A stretch of 64,000 nucleotides of DNA from an uncultured Paracoccaceae bacterium. Its GTDB lineage: Bacteria > Pseudomonadota > Alphaproteobacteria > Rhodobacterales > Rhodobacteraceae. The notes below the pieces were generated by a model. That model was given only the letters and a program-made list of their open reading frames with translations. It was not told the origin of the DNA and did no database searches. Where the stretch lies: the NCBI GenBank assembly GCA_947493145.1, contig CANLPZ010000001.1, positions 1,144,501-1,208,500 on the forward strand. The letters run 5' to 3'. Below, piece after piece: positions 55,990 to 64,000 of the stretch (position 1 is its first letter; every line of letters begins with the position of its first letter). Position numbers and translations under genes: made by a program.

Positions 55990-56778
55990 TTATAAATCGA
56001 TTTTTGCGAATACAGGCGCATGATCAGATGGTTTTTCCCATCCGCGCACCTCTCGCAAAATACGCGATCCGCTCACTTTGTCCGCAATGTCAGCAGTGGC
56101 CCAGATATGATCCAATCGGCGTCCTTTGTCTGCGGCATCCCAATCCTTTGCGCGATAGCTCCACCAACTATATAGCAACCCATCGGGAATATCAGCGCGA
56201 GTTGTGTCGACCCAGTTTCCGGCCTTCATGACATCGTGTAACGCCTCAACTTCGATCGGTGTGTGGCTGACAACCTTCAGAAGCTTTTTATGATCCCAAA
56301 CATCATCCTCACGCGGGGCAATATTTAGATCGCCAACCAAGATCGCGCGCTTTGGCGGCGCATTGCGAAAATCACGGGCCATGTCGAATAAATAATCAAG
56401 TTTTTGACCAAATTTTTCGTTCTTTTCACGATCAGGTTCGTCGCCGCCAGCAGGAACATAATGATTGTGAATGATCACTCCATTTGGCAATTTCGCGGCG
56501 ACATGGCGAGCGTGCCCGAGGCCTGCGAAATCTTCGCGGCCCATGTCCTCCAGCGGGTGCTTGGATAGAATAGCAACCCCGTTGTACCCCTTTTGACCGT
56601 TTGCGACCATGTGGCTGTAGCCAAGTGATGCAAACCCTTCGGTTGGGATTTTATCAACTGGCGATTTGCATTCTTGCAAACACAAAACATCTGGCGCTTC
56701 TTCGCGTAGAAGTTTCAAAACCAATTCTTCGCGCAAACGCACCGAATTGATGTTCCATGTCGCAAGTGTGAAAGCCAT
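55990..56778 (-). CDS. xthA: Exodeoxyribonuclease III
   Basis: 262 residues. AP-endonuclease/ExoIII motifs: LATWNINSVRLR, VLCLQECKSP, LVGDLNIAPREDDVWD and the terminal SDHAPVFAKIDL. It cleaves abasic sites and degrades duplex DNA 3' to 5'. Single gene with a 65-nt or larger gap on each side. Confidence 0.95.
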   Translation of the reverse strand: MAFTLATWNINSVRLREELVLKLLREEAPDVLCLQECKSPVDKIPTEGFASLGYSHMVANGQKGYNGVAILSKHPLEDMGREDFAGLGHARHVAAKLPNGVIIHNHYVPAGGDEPDREKNEKFGQKLDYLFDMARDFRNAPPKRAILVGDLNIAPREDDVWDHKKLLKVVSHTPIEVEALHDVMKAGNWVDTTRADIPDGLLYSWWSYRAKDWDAADKGRRLDHIWATADIADKVSGSRILREVRGWEKPSDHAPVFAKIDL

Positions 56779-56901
56779 TTGAATGTCCTTTTGGTGGTTT
56801 AACCCTGCTTAACATCGGTTCGCGCATTGGGCACCCACGAAATTCGACCTTTAAAGAGTTTCATACTGTTCAGGGCATTTTGCTGGGGATCAACAGCCGG
56901 A

Positions 56902-57285
56902 TTAATCGTATTCGACAACTTCGAATTCAATCCCATTTTCATCATAGAAATAAAATCGCCGACCCGGTTCGTAGTCCGCGTGGCTTTTGGGTACAAACCC
57001 ATTGGCGATAACTCGTTGTTCAACGTCATCAAGATTTCCGACAACAACAGCAACGTGATTTAATCCACCAGACTGTGTGTAACTGTCATCAGCATCGTTC
57101 AGTTCAACGTTTGGATTATACAGCGCGACATAAGACGTTTCATTGCCAACGTGTTTTGTATGCCCCCCGTTTATCGCGTCACCTTCCCAGCGAATTTTCC
57201 ACCCAAAGATATCATCCATCCAAGCCGCTGTTTTGGCGGGATCAGGGACCGTGATATTTACATGTTCCAATCGAGAGTTTGTCAT
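56902..57285 (-). CDS. VOC-fold protein under probable SoxR control
   Basis: 127 residues. LEHVNITVPDPAKTAAWMDD and GLNHVAVVVGNLDDVEQRV mark the two beta-alpha-beta halves; the C-terminal FYFYDENGIEFEVVEYD supplies the last glutamate. AAGGAAG is six bases before the start. The upstream promoter has a SoxR box and a 19-bp spacer, so it is likely induced by redox-cycling compounds; it may inactivate or bind such a compound. Confidence 0.85.
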   Translation of the reverse strand: MTNSRLEHVNITVPDPAKTAAWMDDIFGWKIRWEGDAINGGHTKHVGNETSYVALYNPNVELNDADDSYTQSGGLNHVAVVVGNLDDVEQRVIANGFVPKSHADYEPGRRFYFYDENGIEFEVVEYD

Positions 57286-57319
57286 CTTTCTTCCTTTCAG
57301 ATGTGCTTGACTGGATCAG

Positions 57320-57350
57320 TTGATAATTCCTAAACCTAACTTTAGGTCAA
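57320..57350 (-). promoter_or_regulatory. SoxR-type promoter of the VOC gene
   Basis: Minus strand: -35 TTGACC (57350-57345), 19-nt spacer, -10 TATCAA (57325-57320). The spacer contains CCTAAA-N6-TTTAGG (57329-57346), close to the soxS operator pattern CCTCAA-N6-TTGAGG. The long 19-bp spacer is the mark of MerR-family-activated promoters. Confidence 0.85.
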
Positions 57351-57362
57351 GAAAATTTTTAA

Positions 57363-57821
57363 ATGGATCTATACGTGAAAAATGAAATCACAATCGGGCA
57401 GCTCAGCGCACGTACCGGAGTCGCAATTTCTGCTATTCGATACTACGAAACCCAAGGGTTGATTGCGCCGAACCGAAACGCTGGTGGTCAGCGACGTTTT
57501 CCCCGATCAGACATTCGGCGCATCAGTTTTATACTTATTTGCCAACAGTTTGGGTTTACGTTGACCCGCATTCGCGAGTTAATGTTAACCTTGCCAAATG
57601 GACGGACGCCAACGGCAAAAGATTGGGCAAAAATGTCGGTTGGTTTTCGATCAGAATTGGACGCAAAAATTCACACGCTTCAAAAGATGCGCGACAATTT
57701 GGACGGGTGCATTGGGTGCGGGTGTTTATCCATGGAAAACTGCGCACTTTATAATCCAACGGATTCGGCCGCCGAAAACGGAACAGGTCCAAGATACCTA
57801 ATGGGCGACTCTCCTGCGTAA
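57363..57821 (+). CDS. soxR: SoxR, [2Fe-2S] redox-sensing MerR-family activator
   Basis: 152 residues. MerR HTH (TIGQLSARTGVAISAIRYYE) and the cluster ligands Cys116, Cys119, Cys121 and Cys127 in CIGCGCLSMENC; spacing 3-2-6 is the same as in E. coli SoxR. It activates promoters when its cluster is oxidised, by superoxide or directly by redox-cycling compounds. Divergent from its probable target. GTG 57375, with GGATC upstream, is a possible start. Confidence 0.94.
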   Translation: MDLYVKNEITIGQLSARTGVAISAIRYYETQGLIAPNRNAGGQRRFPRSDIRRISFILICQQFGFTLTRIRELMLTLPNGRTPTAKDWAKMSVGFRSELDAKIHTLQKMRDNLDGCIGCGCLSMENCALYNPTDSAAENGTGPRYLMGDSPA

Positions 57822-57848
57822 AAAAAAGCCCGGCACAATTGGCCGGGC
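57820..57848 (-). terminator. Terminator of the response-regulator gene
   Basis: On the minus strand GCCCGGC / GCCGGGC with a 7-nt loop followed by seven or more T. A second 7-bp inverted repeat CTGTGAC/GTCACAG lies at 57866-57887. Confidence 0.88.
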
Positions 57849-57897
57849 AAGTTCAACAGGGAGGTCTGTGACATAACCCCGTCACAGTAGGGAAGGT

Positions 57898-58584
57898 TTA
57901 AGCGACCAAACGGTAGCCGCCAGATTCTGTTACCAACAAACGCGCGTTTGAGGGATCAGGTTCAATCTTTTGACGCAAGCGATAGATGTGCGTTTCCAAT
58001 GTATGGGTCGTCACACCGGCGTTGTATCCCCACACTTCGTGTAAAAGTACATCGCGTGCCACTACGCCATCTGTGGATCGATATAAAAACTTCAAGATGT
58101 TCGTTTCTTTTTCCGTCAAACGAACTTTTTTGTCGTCTTCTGTAACCAATAGTTTTTGCGCTGGCTGGAATGTATATGGCCCGAGCTGGAAAACAGCATC
58201 TTCGGATTGTTCATGCTGGCGAAGCTGTGCACGAATCCGTGCCAAAAGAACTGGAAATTTGAACGGCTTAGTAACGTAATCGTTTGCGCCAGCATCCAAA
58301 CCCAAAATCGTGTCTGCATCTGTGTCGTGACCCGTCAACATCAGGATTGGGCATTTGACACCTTGTTTGCGCATTAAACGACAAAGTTCGCGACCATCAG
58401 TGTCAGGCAGGCCAACATCCAAAATGACCAAATCATAAATCGCGTCTTTGGATTTATCCATTGCTTCGGATCCATTACCGGCCTCGAAAACATCAAAATC
58501 CTCGGTCATGATCAGTTGTTCTGACAATGCCTCACGCAGGTCCTCGTCATCATCAACCAACAAAATTTTCTTGAGCTGCGCCAT
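57898..58584 (-). CDS. OmpR-family response regulator
   Basis: 228 residues from ATG 58584 after GAGGAGG; the longer frame to 58635 is unlikely. Receiver domain with the phospho-acceptor aspartate in LVILDVGLPDTDGREL and lysine in NDYVTKPFKFPVLLAR; winged-helix effector with HEVWGYNAGVTTHTLETHIY. Resembles the essential CenR-type envelope regulator of alphaproteobacteria, but no cenK is adjacent. Confidence 0.88.
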   Translation of the reverse strand: MAQLKKILLVDDDEDLREALSEQLIMTEDFDVFEAGNGSEAMDKSKDAIYDLVILDVGLPDTDGRELCRLMRKQGVKCPILMLTGHDTDADTILGLDAGANDYVTKPFKFPVLLARIRAQLRQHEQSEDAVFQLGPYTFQPAQKLLVTEDDKKVRLTEKETNILKFLYRSTDGVVARDVLLHEVWGYNAGVTTHTLETHIYRLRQKIEPDPSNARLLVTESGGYRLVA

Positions 58585-58749
58585 TGGCGGCCTCCTCTCG
58601 TGCTGTTGATATAGACATGTGTTTTCCTCACTCATCTGACAAGATTTTTGAGGTCAAGCTCACACCCATGTGTGAAACAGCGTCCAAATGTTTCAAAATC
58701 AGTCGAATCTGCCTAGATGCCGGAGGCATTCTCAGGCAAAGTGAAACAT

Positions 58750-59841
58750 ATGACTCTTGCACCAGATATCACCGAACGTCTTGCGCGGGCGCGTGCCGAC
58801 CTCCGAATGGGGGTTCCGGTTGTGCTTTCTTGCCCAGTTAAAGGCAGTTTTTTGGTCTTTTCCTCTGAAACGATGGATGCCAATCGTCTTGTTCATATTC
58901 GCGGAATGGGTGGTGAGCCGGTTATTGTCATCACAAACTGGCGCGCGCAGACGCTTAAAACACATGCATATGACGGCGACGTCTCTCGTGTAATTCTGCC
59001 GCCTGACGCCGGATTGGCATGGATTTCTGGTATGGCCGACCCATCGGATGATCTGCGCACACCTATGAAAGGTCCGTTTAAATTACAGCGCGAAGGATCC
59101 GCAGATTTACACCGCGCTGCGATCAAACTGGTAAAATCTGCACGTCTTTTGCCATCCGTTGTTATGCTAAAAGTCGAAGACGGCGCGCAGATCGCGACCA
59201 CTTTCGATTTAACCGCCGTCCCGTTGGCGTCCCACAATAGTTTTGACAAAGCGCCGCAATTGGCCGCAGTTGTCAGCGCGCGCCTGCCTTTGGAAGTTTC
59301 AGAAGCAGGCAGGCTCCACGTGTTCAGACCAGAAGACGGGACCGAAGAACACTACGCTGTCGAAATTGGAACACCTGCGCGAAACACTCCTGTTTTGGCG
59401 CGACTTCATTCTGCGTGTGTAACAGGCGATCTAATGGGGTCACTGAAATGCGACTGCGGACCACAGCTGCGTGGCGCGCTTGCCCAAATGGGGTCCGAAG
59501 GCGCGGGTGTGCTTTTGTATTTAAACCAAGAAGGCCGCGGAATTGGCTTGGCCAACAAAATGCGCGCCTATTCATTGCAGGACCAAGGTTTCGATACAGT
59601 CGAAGCCAACCACAGACTTGGATTCGAAGATGATGAACGCGATTTCCGTATCGGGTCTGAAATCCTGCGCAATATGGGATTTAGCAGCGTACGATTGTTG
59701 ACCAACAACCCCAACAAGATCGCCCGCATGGAAGAAAACGGGTTAAAGGTTGCCGAACGGGTTCCATTGATCGTTGGCGAAAACCCACACAATACAAACT
59801 ATCTTGCAACCAAAGCGAAGAAATCCGGACACTTTCTGTGA
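58750..59841 (+). CDS. ribA: GTP cyclohydrolase II with N-terminal extension
   Basis: 363 residues from ATG 58750. The C-terminal half is GCH II: zinc cysteines in CVTGDLMGSLKCDCG, and QEGRGIGLANKMRAYSLQDQ. The first ~170 residues occupy the position of a DHBP synthase domain but lack its clear active-site motifs, as in other alphaproteobacterial RibA-type proteins. First step of riboflavin synthesis. Overlaps the next gene by 4 nt (GTGA). Confidence 0.9.
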   Translation: MTLAPDITERLARARADLRMGVPVVLSCPVKGSFLVFSSETMDANRLVHIRGMGGEPVIVITNWRAQTLKTHAYDGDVSRVILPPDAGLAWISGMADPSDDLRTPMKGPFKLQREGSADLHRAAIKLVKSARLLPSVVMLKVEDGAQIATTFDLTAVPLASHNSFDKAPQLAAVVSARLPLEVSEAGRLHVFRPEDGTEEHYAVEIGTPARNTPVLARLHSACVTGDLMGSLKCDCGPQLRGALAQMGSEGAGVLLYLNQEGRGIGLANKMRAYSLQDQGFDTVEANHRLGFEDDERDFRIGSEILRNMGFSSVRLLTNNPNKIARMEENGLKVAERVPLIVGENPHNTNYLATKAKKSGHFL

Positions 59842-60347
59842 CACCACAAGATTTGGTTTTAACGAAAACGGGTGTGCGATTCTTAGGGCGAATGTTTCCC
59901 TGTACCATTGGACGCAGCGGATTGGTTCGTGCAAAAAAAGAAGGCGATGGTGCGACGCCAACAGGTGTTCACCGGATCGTTGGTATGTTTCACCGTCCTG
60001 ATCGCATCGCCGCGCCGCAACCATGGTCGCGGGCAATCGGTCCACGTGACCTATGGTCAGACGACCCAAATTCACCAGACTATAATCAACATGTTTGCGC
60101 ACCTTATTCATTCAGCCACGAAAATCTTCGTCGCGCGGACCCCTTATATGATCTTGTACTCGTGACAGATTGGAATTGGCACAACCCCGTTCCAGAAAAC
60201 GGCTCAGCGATTTTCATTCATCAACAGCGACGCAGTGGGTATCCAACAGAAGGGTGCATCGCTTTTGACCGTCGCGACCTACGTTGGATTGCAGAACGCA
60301 TCGTTTTGGGGAACCGTGTATTCGTGCCGCACCAACTGATCCATTAA
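59838..60347 (+). CDS. L,D-transpeptidase (YkuD)-like protein
   Basis: 169 residues, GTG start overlapping the ribA stop. YkuD-type active site: the histidine of GSAIFIHQQRRSGYPTEGCI and its cysteine in PTEGCIAFDRRDLRWI. No signal peptide or membrane anchor is seen, unusual for peptidoglycan cross-linking enzymes, so it may act in the cytoplasm or be exported another way. Convergent with yggS (4-nt overlap). Confidence 0.8.
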   Translation: MTPQDLVLTKTGVRFLGRMFPCTIGRSGLVRAKKEGDGATPTGVHRIVGMFHRPDRIAAPQPWSRAIGPRDLWSDDPNSPDYNQHVCAPYSFSHENLRRADPLYDLVLVTDWNWHNPVPENGSAIFIHQQRRSGYPTEGCIAFDRRDLRWIAERIVLGNRVFVPHQLIH

Positions 60348-61003
60348 CCTGCGGGTTTTACGCGCTCACCAAATATCGCTGATCCAACACGTACTGATGT
60401 CGCGCCTTGTGCGATTGCTTTTTCGAAATCACCACTCATACCCATCGAAAGCTTTTCCAAACCATGCTGTTTCGCCAATTTTGCAAGCAATGCGAAATGC
60501 AACGATGGTTCTTCGTCTATCGGGGGAATGCACATTAAACCAACGACAGGCAGCTGTAGCCCACGGCATTCGTCAACAAAATCCGGCAGCTCTTCGACGG
60601 CAACACCTGCTTTTTGTGACTCATCGCCCGTGTTCACTTGGATATATAGGTCTGGACAGCTGCCAATTTCCTCAGCAACCCGTGCAATCGTTTTGGCAAG
60701 CTTAATTCGGTCAACGGTTTCAATAACATCAAACAACTCCATCGCTTGCCGAGTTTTGTTGGTTTGCAATGGGCCGATGAGATGTAAAACGACATTTTTG
60801 TATCGGGTTTTGAATTCTGGCCACTTACCCGCTGCCTCCTGAACTCGGTTTTCGCCAAAACGACGATGGCCTAACTCCAAAACCGCTTCAACGCGTTCAT
60901 TCGGTTGAACTTTTGATACGGCCACCAAATTAACATCGGCAGCATTTCGCCCAACGCGTGTAGCCTCTCTCGTTATGCGTGAATTTATGTCGTCGAGCCC
61001 CAT
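60344..61003 (-). CDS. yggS: YggS-family pyridoxal-phosphate homeostasis protein
   Basis: 219 residues from ATG 61003 after AGGGG. Alanine-racemase-like TIM barrel with PLP lysine in LVAVSKVQPNERVEAVLELG, RRFGENRVQEAAGKW, HLIGPLQTNKTR and the terminal TSVRVGSAIFGER. Binds PLP and balances B6 vitamers and amino-acid pools. Divergent from the porin. Confidence 0.94.
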   Translation of the reverse strand: MGLDDINSRITREATRVGRNAADVNLVAVSKVQPNERVEAVLELGHRRFGENRVQEAAGKWPEFKTRYKNVVLHLIGPLQTNKTRQAMELFDVIETVDRIKLAKTIARVAEEIGSCPDLYIQVNTGDESQKAGVAVEELPDFVDECRGLQLPVVGLMCIPPIDEEPSLHFALLAKLAKQHGLEKLSMGMSGDFEKAIAQGATSVRVGSAIFGERVKPAG

Positions 61004-61069
61004 GTCCGCCCCTAATTTCAACAATTTAACTGTGTTTAAAGTGGTTTTACGGCGCTCCGGCGGATTTGT

Positions 61070-61097
61070 CAGGTCGAATTGTCCAGATTTCGACCTG
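61070..61097. promoter_or_regulatory. Inverted repeat in the yggS-porin intergenic region
   Basis: Perfect 9-bp arms CAGGTCGAA and TTCGACCTG with a 10-nt spacer, 66 bp from the yggS start and 138 bp from the porin start. Spacing suits a dimeric regulator. The remaining 230-nt gap has no gene. Confidence 0.55.
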
Positions 61098-61235
61098 TGG
61101 CAACGGTGCATCATTTTAATCACACGTTCCTAATTTGCAGTTCATCCCCCTTGAGTGAACGGCCGGATAAGAGCAAAAGCATCATCAATGCTAGACAAAC
61201 TGGCATTCTCGGGAATGCAAACACGAGGGTATATC

Positions 61236-62249
61236 ATGAAACGCATCCTTCTTACATCTACAGCTATCGCCGCTTTTGCTGGCGCTGCAGCTGCAGAAGT
61301 TACACTATCAGGTGAAGCAAAACTTGGTTACAATGACGATGTAACTGGCGACAACTACGGCTTTTACGGCGATCTTTCCGCCGATCTAAACTTCTCACAA
61401 GAACTAGACAACGGAATCACCGTTTCTGCTTCTATCGGGTTGGAAGATCTGTCGGACGGCGCAGACGCAACTGAATACGAACTTGCTATTACTTCGGACA
61501 CTGCTGGTCTTTACTACGGTGACACCGATGGCGCGATCGACGCAAAATACAGCCTTGGCGGCGCATTTGATGAATCCGATGTAGAATTCGGCTCAGAAGG
61601 CGACCATGTTCTTCGCGGTGAAGTTCAAGCGGGTCAGTTTGATGTTGCTATTTCTTACGGCATCGAAGACAACGCTGGTAAAATGGATTTGACTGGCCTA
61701 CAAGTTGCTGCAAACGCAACTTTCGGTTCAATTGACGCACGCCTTGGTTACGCTGAAATCGACGGTGCGGATGATCTTGTTATGCTTGGTGCGACAACGA
61801 CAGTTGGTGGCGCTGAACTTTACTTTGATTACCTGACTGCAGGCGATGAAGATGGTTACCAAATCGGTGGTTCTTACCCTGCTGGTCCAGTAACTGTTGG
61901 TGCCTATTATGGTCAAGTCGCAGACGTTGACTTCTACGGCTTTGATGTTGACTATTCACAAGACGCAATCACTGTGTCAGCTAGCTACGACGCTGCAGAT
62001 GACGGAACAACATCTGTTGATAACTGGGCAATTGAAGGTTCTTACGACCTAGGCAATGGCCTAACAATCATGGCTGGTCTTGTCGATTCTGGCGAAGACA
62101 CATACGTCGCTGGTGAATACGACCTAGGCGGCGGCGCAACTTTGTTGGTCTCTTATGCTGACGACGGCGACAACGATGACACATCTGATGAAATCGGTGA
62201 TCCAGAGTACCAAGAAGGTGCTACAGTTGAAGTTTCTTTCGAATTCTAA
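61236..62249 (+). CDS. Outer-membrane porin
   Basis: 337 residues from ATG 61236, eight bases after GAGG. Signal peptide MKRILLTSTAIAAFAGAAAA, then a mature chain of alternating beta-strand segments rich in Asp, Gly, Tyr (LSGEAKLGYNDDVTGDNYGF) and ending in VEVSFEF with the C-terminal Phe recognised by BAM. Codon use is strongly biased, as in highly expressed genes. General diffusion porin of the Rhodobacter type. Confidence 0.9.
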   Translation: MKRILLTSTAIAAFAGAAAAEVTLSGEAKLGYNDDVTGDNYGFYGDLSADLNFSQELDNGITVSASIGLEDLSDGADATEYELAITSDTAGLYYGDTDGAIDAKYSLGGAFDESDVEFGSEGDHVLRGEVQAGQFDVAISYGIEDNAGKMDLTGLQVAANATFGSIDARLGYAEIDGADDLVMLGATTTVGGAELYFDYLTAGDEDGYQIGGSYPAGPVTVGAYYGQVADVDFYGFDVDYSQDAITVSASYDAADDGTTSVDNWAIEGSYDLGNGLTIMAGLVDSGEDTYVAGEYDLGGGATLLVSYADDGDNDDTSDEIGDPEYQEGATVEVSFEF

Positions 62250-62273
62250 GTTGAATTTGAAAAGCTAAAGTTT

Positions 62274-62302
62274 GGGCGGTCCTTTGGGCCGCCCTTTCTT
62301 TT
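62274..62302 (+). terminator. Terminator of the porin gene
   Basis: GGGCGG / CCGCCC stem with extension, then TTTCTTTTT, 25 nt after the stop. Confidence 0.9.
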
Positions 62303-62395
62303 TGTCTCGTCTTTCGCATTTGTGGCTTAACACTTGTTCGGCCCCGCCCGAGTGGTTACAAATGCCGTGAAAAGAACCGACTAGGGGAAGACCAA

Positions 62396-62878
62396 GTGAA
62401 TTCATTTGCACGCATCGGCATCGCATTTGCCGCAGCAGCAACGCTGACCGCATGTGGCGGGTCAGGTAGCCTTGGCAGCGGTTCCATCGGATCAAACCCA
62501 ATCGGCAGCCTTTTTGGCGGTGGCGCAAACAAGGGCGGCGATGCCGTCGTCGAACAAGCGGCGCGTGTACGTGGCGCAGAAAACGTTGCTGTCAATCGGT
62601 ACCTTTGGGCCGCGTCAATCGATGTTCTAAATTTCCTGCCGATCCAATCCGTCGACCCGTTCACCGGCGTTATTGTTACAGGGTTCGGAACACCACCTGG
62701 TGGTGGAACCGCATATCGCGCAACAGTTTATATCACAGATCCAGCACTGGATGCCCGTTCTCTTAACGTTGCACTTGCGACCCGTCGCGGACCAGCAAGC
62801 GTTGAAACACAACGCGCTGTCGAAGACGCAATTCTTAGCCGCGCGCGCCAGCTCCGCATCGCGGACGGCAAGCTCTAG
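62396..62878 (+). CDS. DUF3576 lipoprotein
   Basis: 160 residues, GTG start. Lipobox LTAC at about residue 20, glycine-serine-rich linker, then the DUF3576 core [20 protein letters not shown] and [18 protein letters not shown]. Function unknown. This gene lies directly ahead of leuS in Rhodobacteraceae. Confidence 0.88.
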   Translation: MNSFARIGIAFAAAATLTACGGSGSLGSGSIGSNPIGSLFGGGANKGGDAVVEQAARVRGAENVAVNRYLWAASIDVLNFLPIQSVDPFTGVIVTGFGTPPGGGTAYRATVYITDPALDARSLNVALATRRGPASVETQRAVEDAILSRARQLRIADGKL

Positions 62879-62906
62879 CAAATCGCCCGAAAACACAGTA
62901 TTGCAT

Positions 62907-62931
62907 CGCCGGGCCTATTGCCCGGCGTTTT
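62907..62931 (+). terminator. Hairpin with T-tract between DUF3576 gene and leuS
   Basis: CGCCGGGC-CTATT-GCCCGGCG with TTTT, 29 nt after the stop and 18 nt ahead of leuS. It should terminate or attenuate transcripts entering leuS. Confidence 0.85.
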
Positions 62932-62949
62932 CATTTCAAGGACCATCCA

Positions 62950-64000
62950 ATGTCGACCTATTCGCCAGCTCAGATCGAAGCCAAATGGCAAGAAGCTTGG
63001 GACAAAGCCGAAACTTTCAAAGCCGTCCGCAGTGACGACAAACCCAAGTATTACGTGCTTGAAATGTTCCCATATCCGTCCGGTCGGATTCACATGGGCC
63101 ATGTTCGAAACTACACAATGGGCGATGTGGTCGCGCGCTACAAATTGGCGACGGGCCACAACGTGTTGCACCCAATGGGGTGGGATGCGTTTGGCATGCC
63201 CGCAGAAAACGCGGCGATGGCAATTGGCGGCCATCCCAAAACATGGACCTATGACAACATCGCGGACATGCGTGGTCAGATGAAACCGTTGGGGCTTTCG
63301 ATTGATTGGTCGCGCGAGTTTGCAACATGTGATCCAGAATATTACGGTCAACAACAGGCGTTGTTCATCGATATGTTGGACAAGGGTTTGGTTTACCGCA
63401 AAAATGCTGTGGTAAACTGGGATCCGGTCGACATGACCGTATTGGCGAATGAACAAGTGATCGACGGCAAAGGGTGGCGCTCTGGCGCCGATGTAGAACG
63501 CCGCGAATTGACGCAATGGTTTTTTAAAATCAGCGATTATTCGGATGAATTGTTGAATGCGTTGGACACATTGGACAATTGGCCCGCCAAAGTGCGTTTG
63601 ATGCAATCGAATTGGATCGGAAAATCGCGCGGTCTGCAATTTGCGTTTTCGACCGTCGATGCCCCTGACGGATTTGACCGGATCGAAGTTTATACAACAC
63701 GCCCTGACACGTTAATGGGTGCGTCGTTTGTGGGTATTTCCCCCGATCACCCATTGGCCAAACAATTAGAAAAAACCAACCCAGAAATCGCCGCGTTCTG
63801 TGCAGAATGCCGCAAAGGCGGGACAACCGCCGAAGCGATCGAAAAAGCCGAAAAATTGGGTTTTGATACTGGGATTAAGGTGCGCCACCCGTTTGATACG
63901 GCTTGGGAATTACCGATCTATATCGCGAACTTTATTATGATGGATTACGGCACCGGCGCGATCTTCGGCTGCCCCGCCCACGACCAGCGCGATTTGGATT
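62950..64000 (+). CDS. leuS: Leucyl-tRNA synthetase, N-terminal part (cut by window edge)
   Basis: 350 codons visible. Class Ia synthetase: HIGH motif in [20 protein letters not shown], then [12 protein letters not shown], the zinc-domain region [20 protein letters not shown] and the start of the CP1 editing domain ([36 protein letters not shown]). Frame open at base 64000. Confidence 0.97.
   Translation, partial: MSTYSPAQIEAKWQEAWDKAETFKAVRSDDKPKYYVLEMFPYPSGRIHMGHVRNYTMGDVVARYKLATGHNVLHPMGWDAFGMPAENAAMAIGGHPKTWTYDNIADMRGQMKPLGLSIDWSREFATCDPEYYGQQQALFIDMLDKGLVYRKNAVVNWDPVDMTVLANEQVIDGKGWRSGADVERRELTQWFFKISDYSDELLNALDTLDNWPAKVRLMQSNWIGKSRGLQFAFSTVDAPDGFDRIEVYTTRPDTLMGASFVGISPDHPLAKQLEKTNPEIAAFCAECRKGGTTAEAIEKAEKLGFDTGIKVRHPFDTAWELPIYIANFIMMDYGTGAIFGCPAHDQRDLD

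Noticed and set aside
56799..57053. 84-codon minus-strand open frame beside the SoxR-linked VOC gene
   Set aside because: Overlaps the 3' half of the VOC gene in another frame and shows no domain.
62875..63639. 254-codon minus-strand open frame opposite leuS
   Set aside because: Antisense to the most conserved part of LeuS, including its HIGH region.
1..64000. CRISPR arrays, insertion sequences, prophage or integrative elements
   Set aside because: No regularly spaced direct repeats, transposase, integrase or attachment-site duplication were seen; gene content is core chromosomal.

Overview
The window reads as a chromosomal segment of a marine alphaproteobacterium of the Rhodobacteraceae (Roseobacter group) with an unusually moderate GC content. 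Lineage markers are the rpoE-chrR singlet-oxygen module, BamF-like (DUF3035) and DUF3576 lipoproteins, SDHAF4-like DUF1674, a MutL that carries its own endonuclease motif, an RbaV/RbaW partner-switching pair, and the run dapB / rbfA / truB / rpsO / pnp. Almost every base is coding, with frequent 1-4 nt start/stop overlaps. No rRNA, tRNA, IS element, prophage or CRISPR array was recognised.

Layout. 1-2.4 kb: singlet-oxygen response (flavin amine oxidase, divergent from rpoE-chrR). 2.4-14 kb: a long minus-strand block of repair, envelope and housekeeping genes (rmuC, mutL, an active/inactive M16 peptidase pair, bamF-like, lspA, purH, heparinase-like, rsmB). 14-20 kb: dapB, rbfA, truB and rpsO, interspersed with small accessory genes. 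20-28 kb: six to seven genes (MltB, a THUMP methyltransferase, Lrp with phhA-phhB, a PepSY protein) separate rpsO from pnp. 28-33 kb: aquaporin, 1-Cys peroxiredoxin, aldehyde dehydrogenase, acyltransferase, RluA.

33-41 kb is the most distinctive region. It is a one-direction cluster of two DMGDH/sarcosine-dehydrogenase-like flavoproteins with GcvT domains, a homocysteine S-methyltransferase, a small membrane protein, a GlxA-type AraC regulator and an XRE-cupin regulator. It is best read as demethylation of a methylated amine with methyl transfer to folate and homocysteine. Two identical-architecture 25-bp inverted repeats lie just upstream of the XRE-cupin gene, another inverted repeat sits ahead of the first flavoprotein, and a third overlaps the likely ribosome-binding site of the membrane-protein gene.

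41-45 kb: free-methionine-sulfoxide reductase, RbaV/RbaW, a candidate structured small RNA, hspQ, an AEC transporter and an SLT lipoprotein. 45-57 kb: lolA, ftsK, an aminotransferase, amidase, ubiH-type hydroxylase, Trm112-like, LON-domain protein, CnoX-like thioredoxin, an ECF42-type sigma factor with its YciI/DGPF partner, and xthA. 57-64 kb: SoxR divergent from a VOC gene that has a textbook 19-bp-spacer SoxR promoter, a response regulator, ribA, an L,D-transpeptidase-like protein, YggS, a porin, DUF3576 and the 5' part of leuS.

Many genes fit oxidative and photo-oxidative stress: RpoE/ChrR, SoxR, fRMsr, the peroxiredoxin, HspQ, CnoX and MutL/Xth. All functional statements rest on motif recognition and gene order read by eye; no database search was run.
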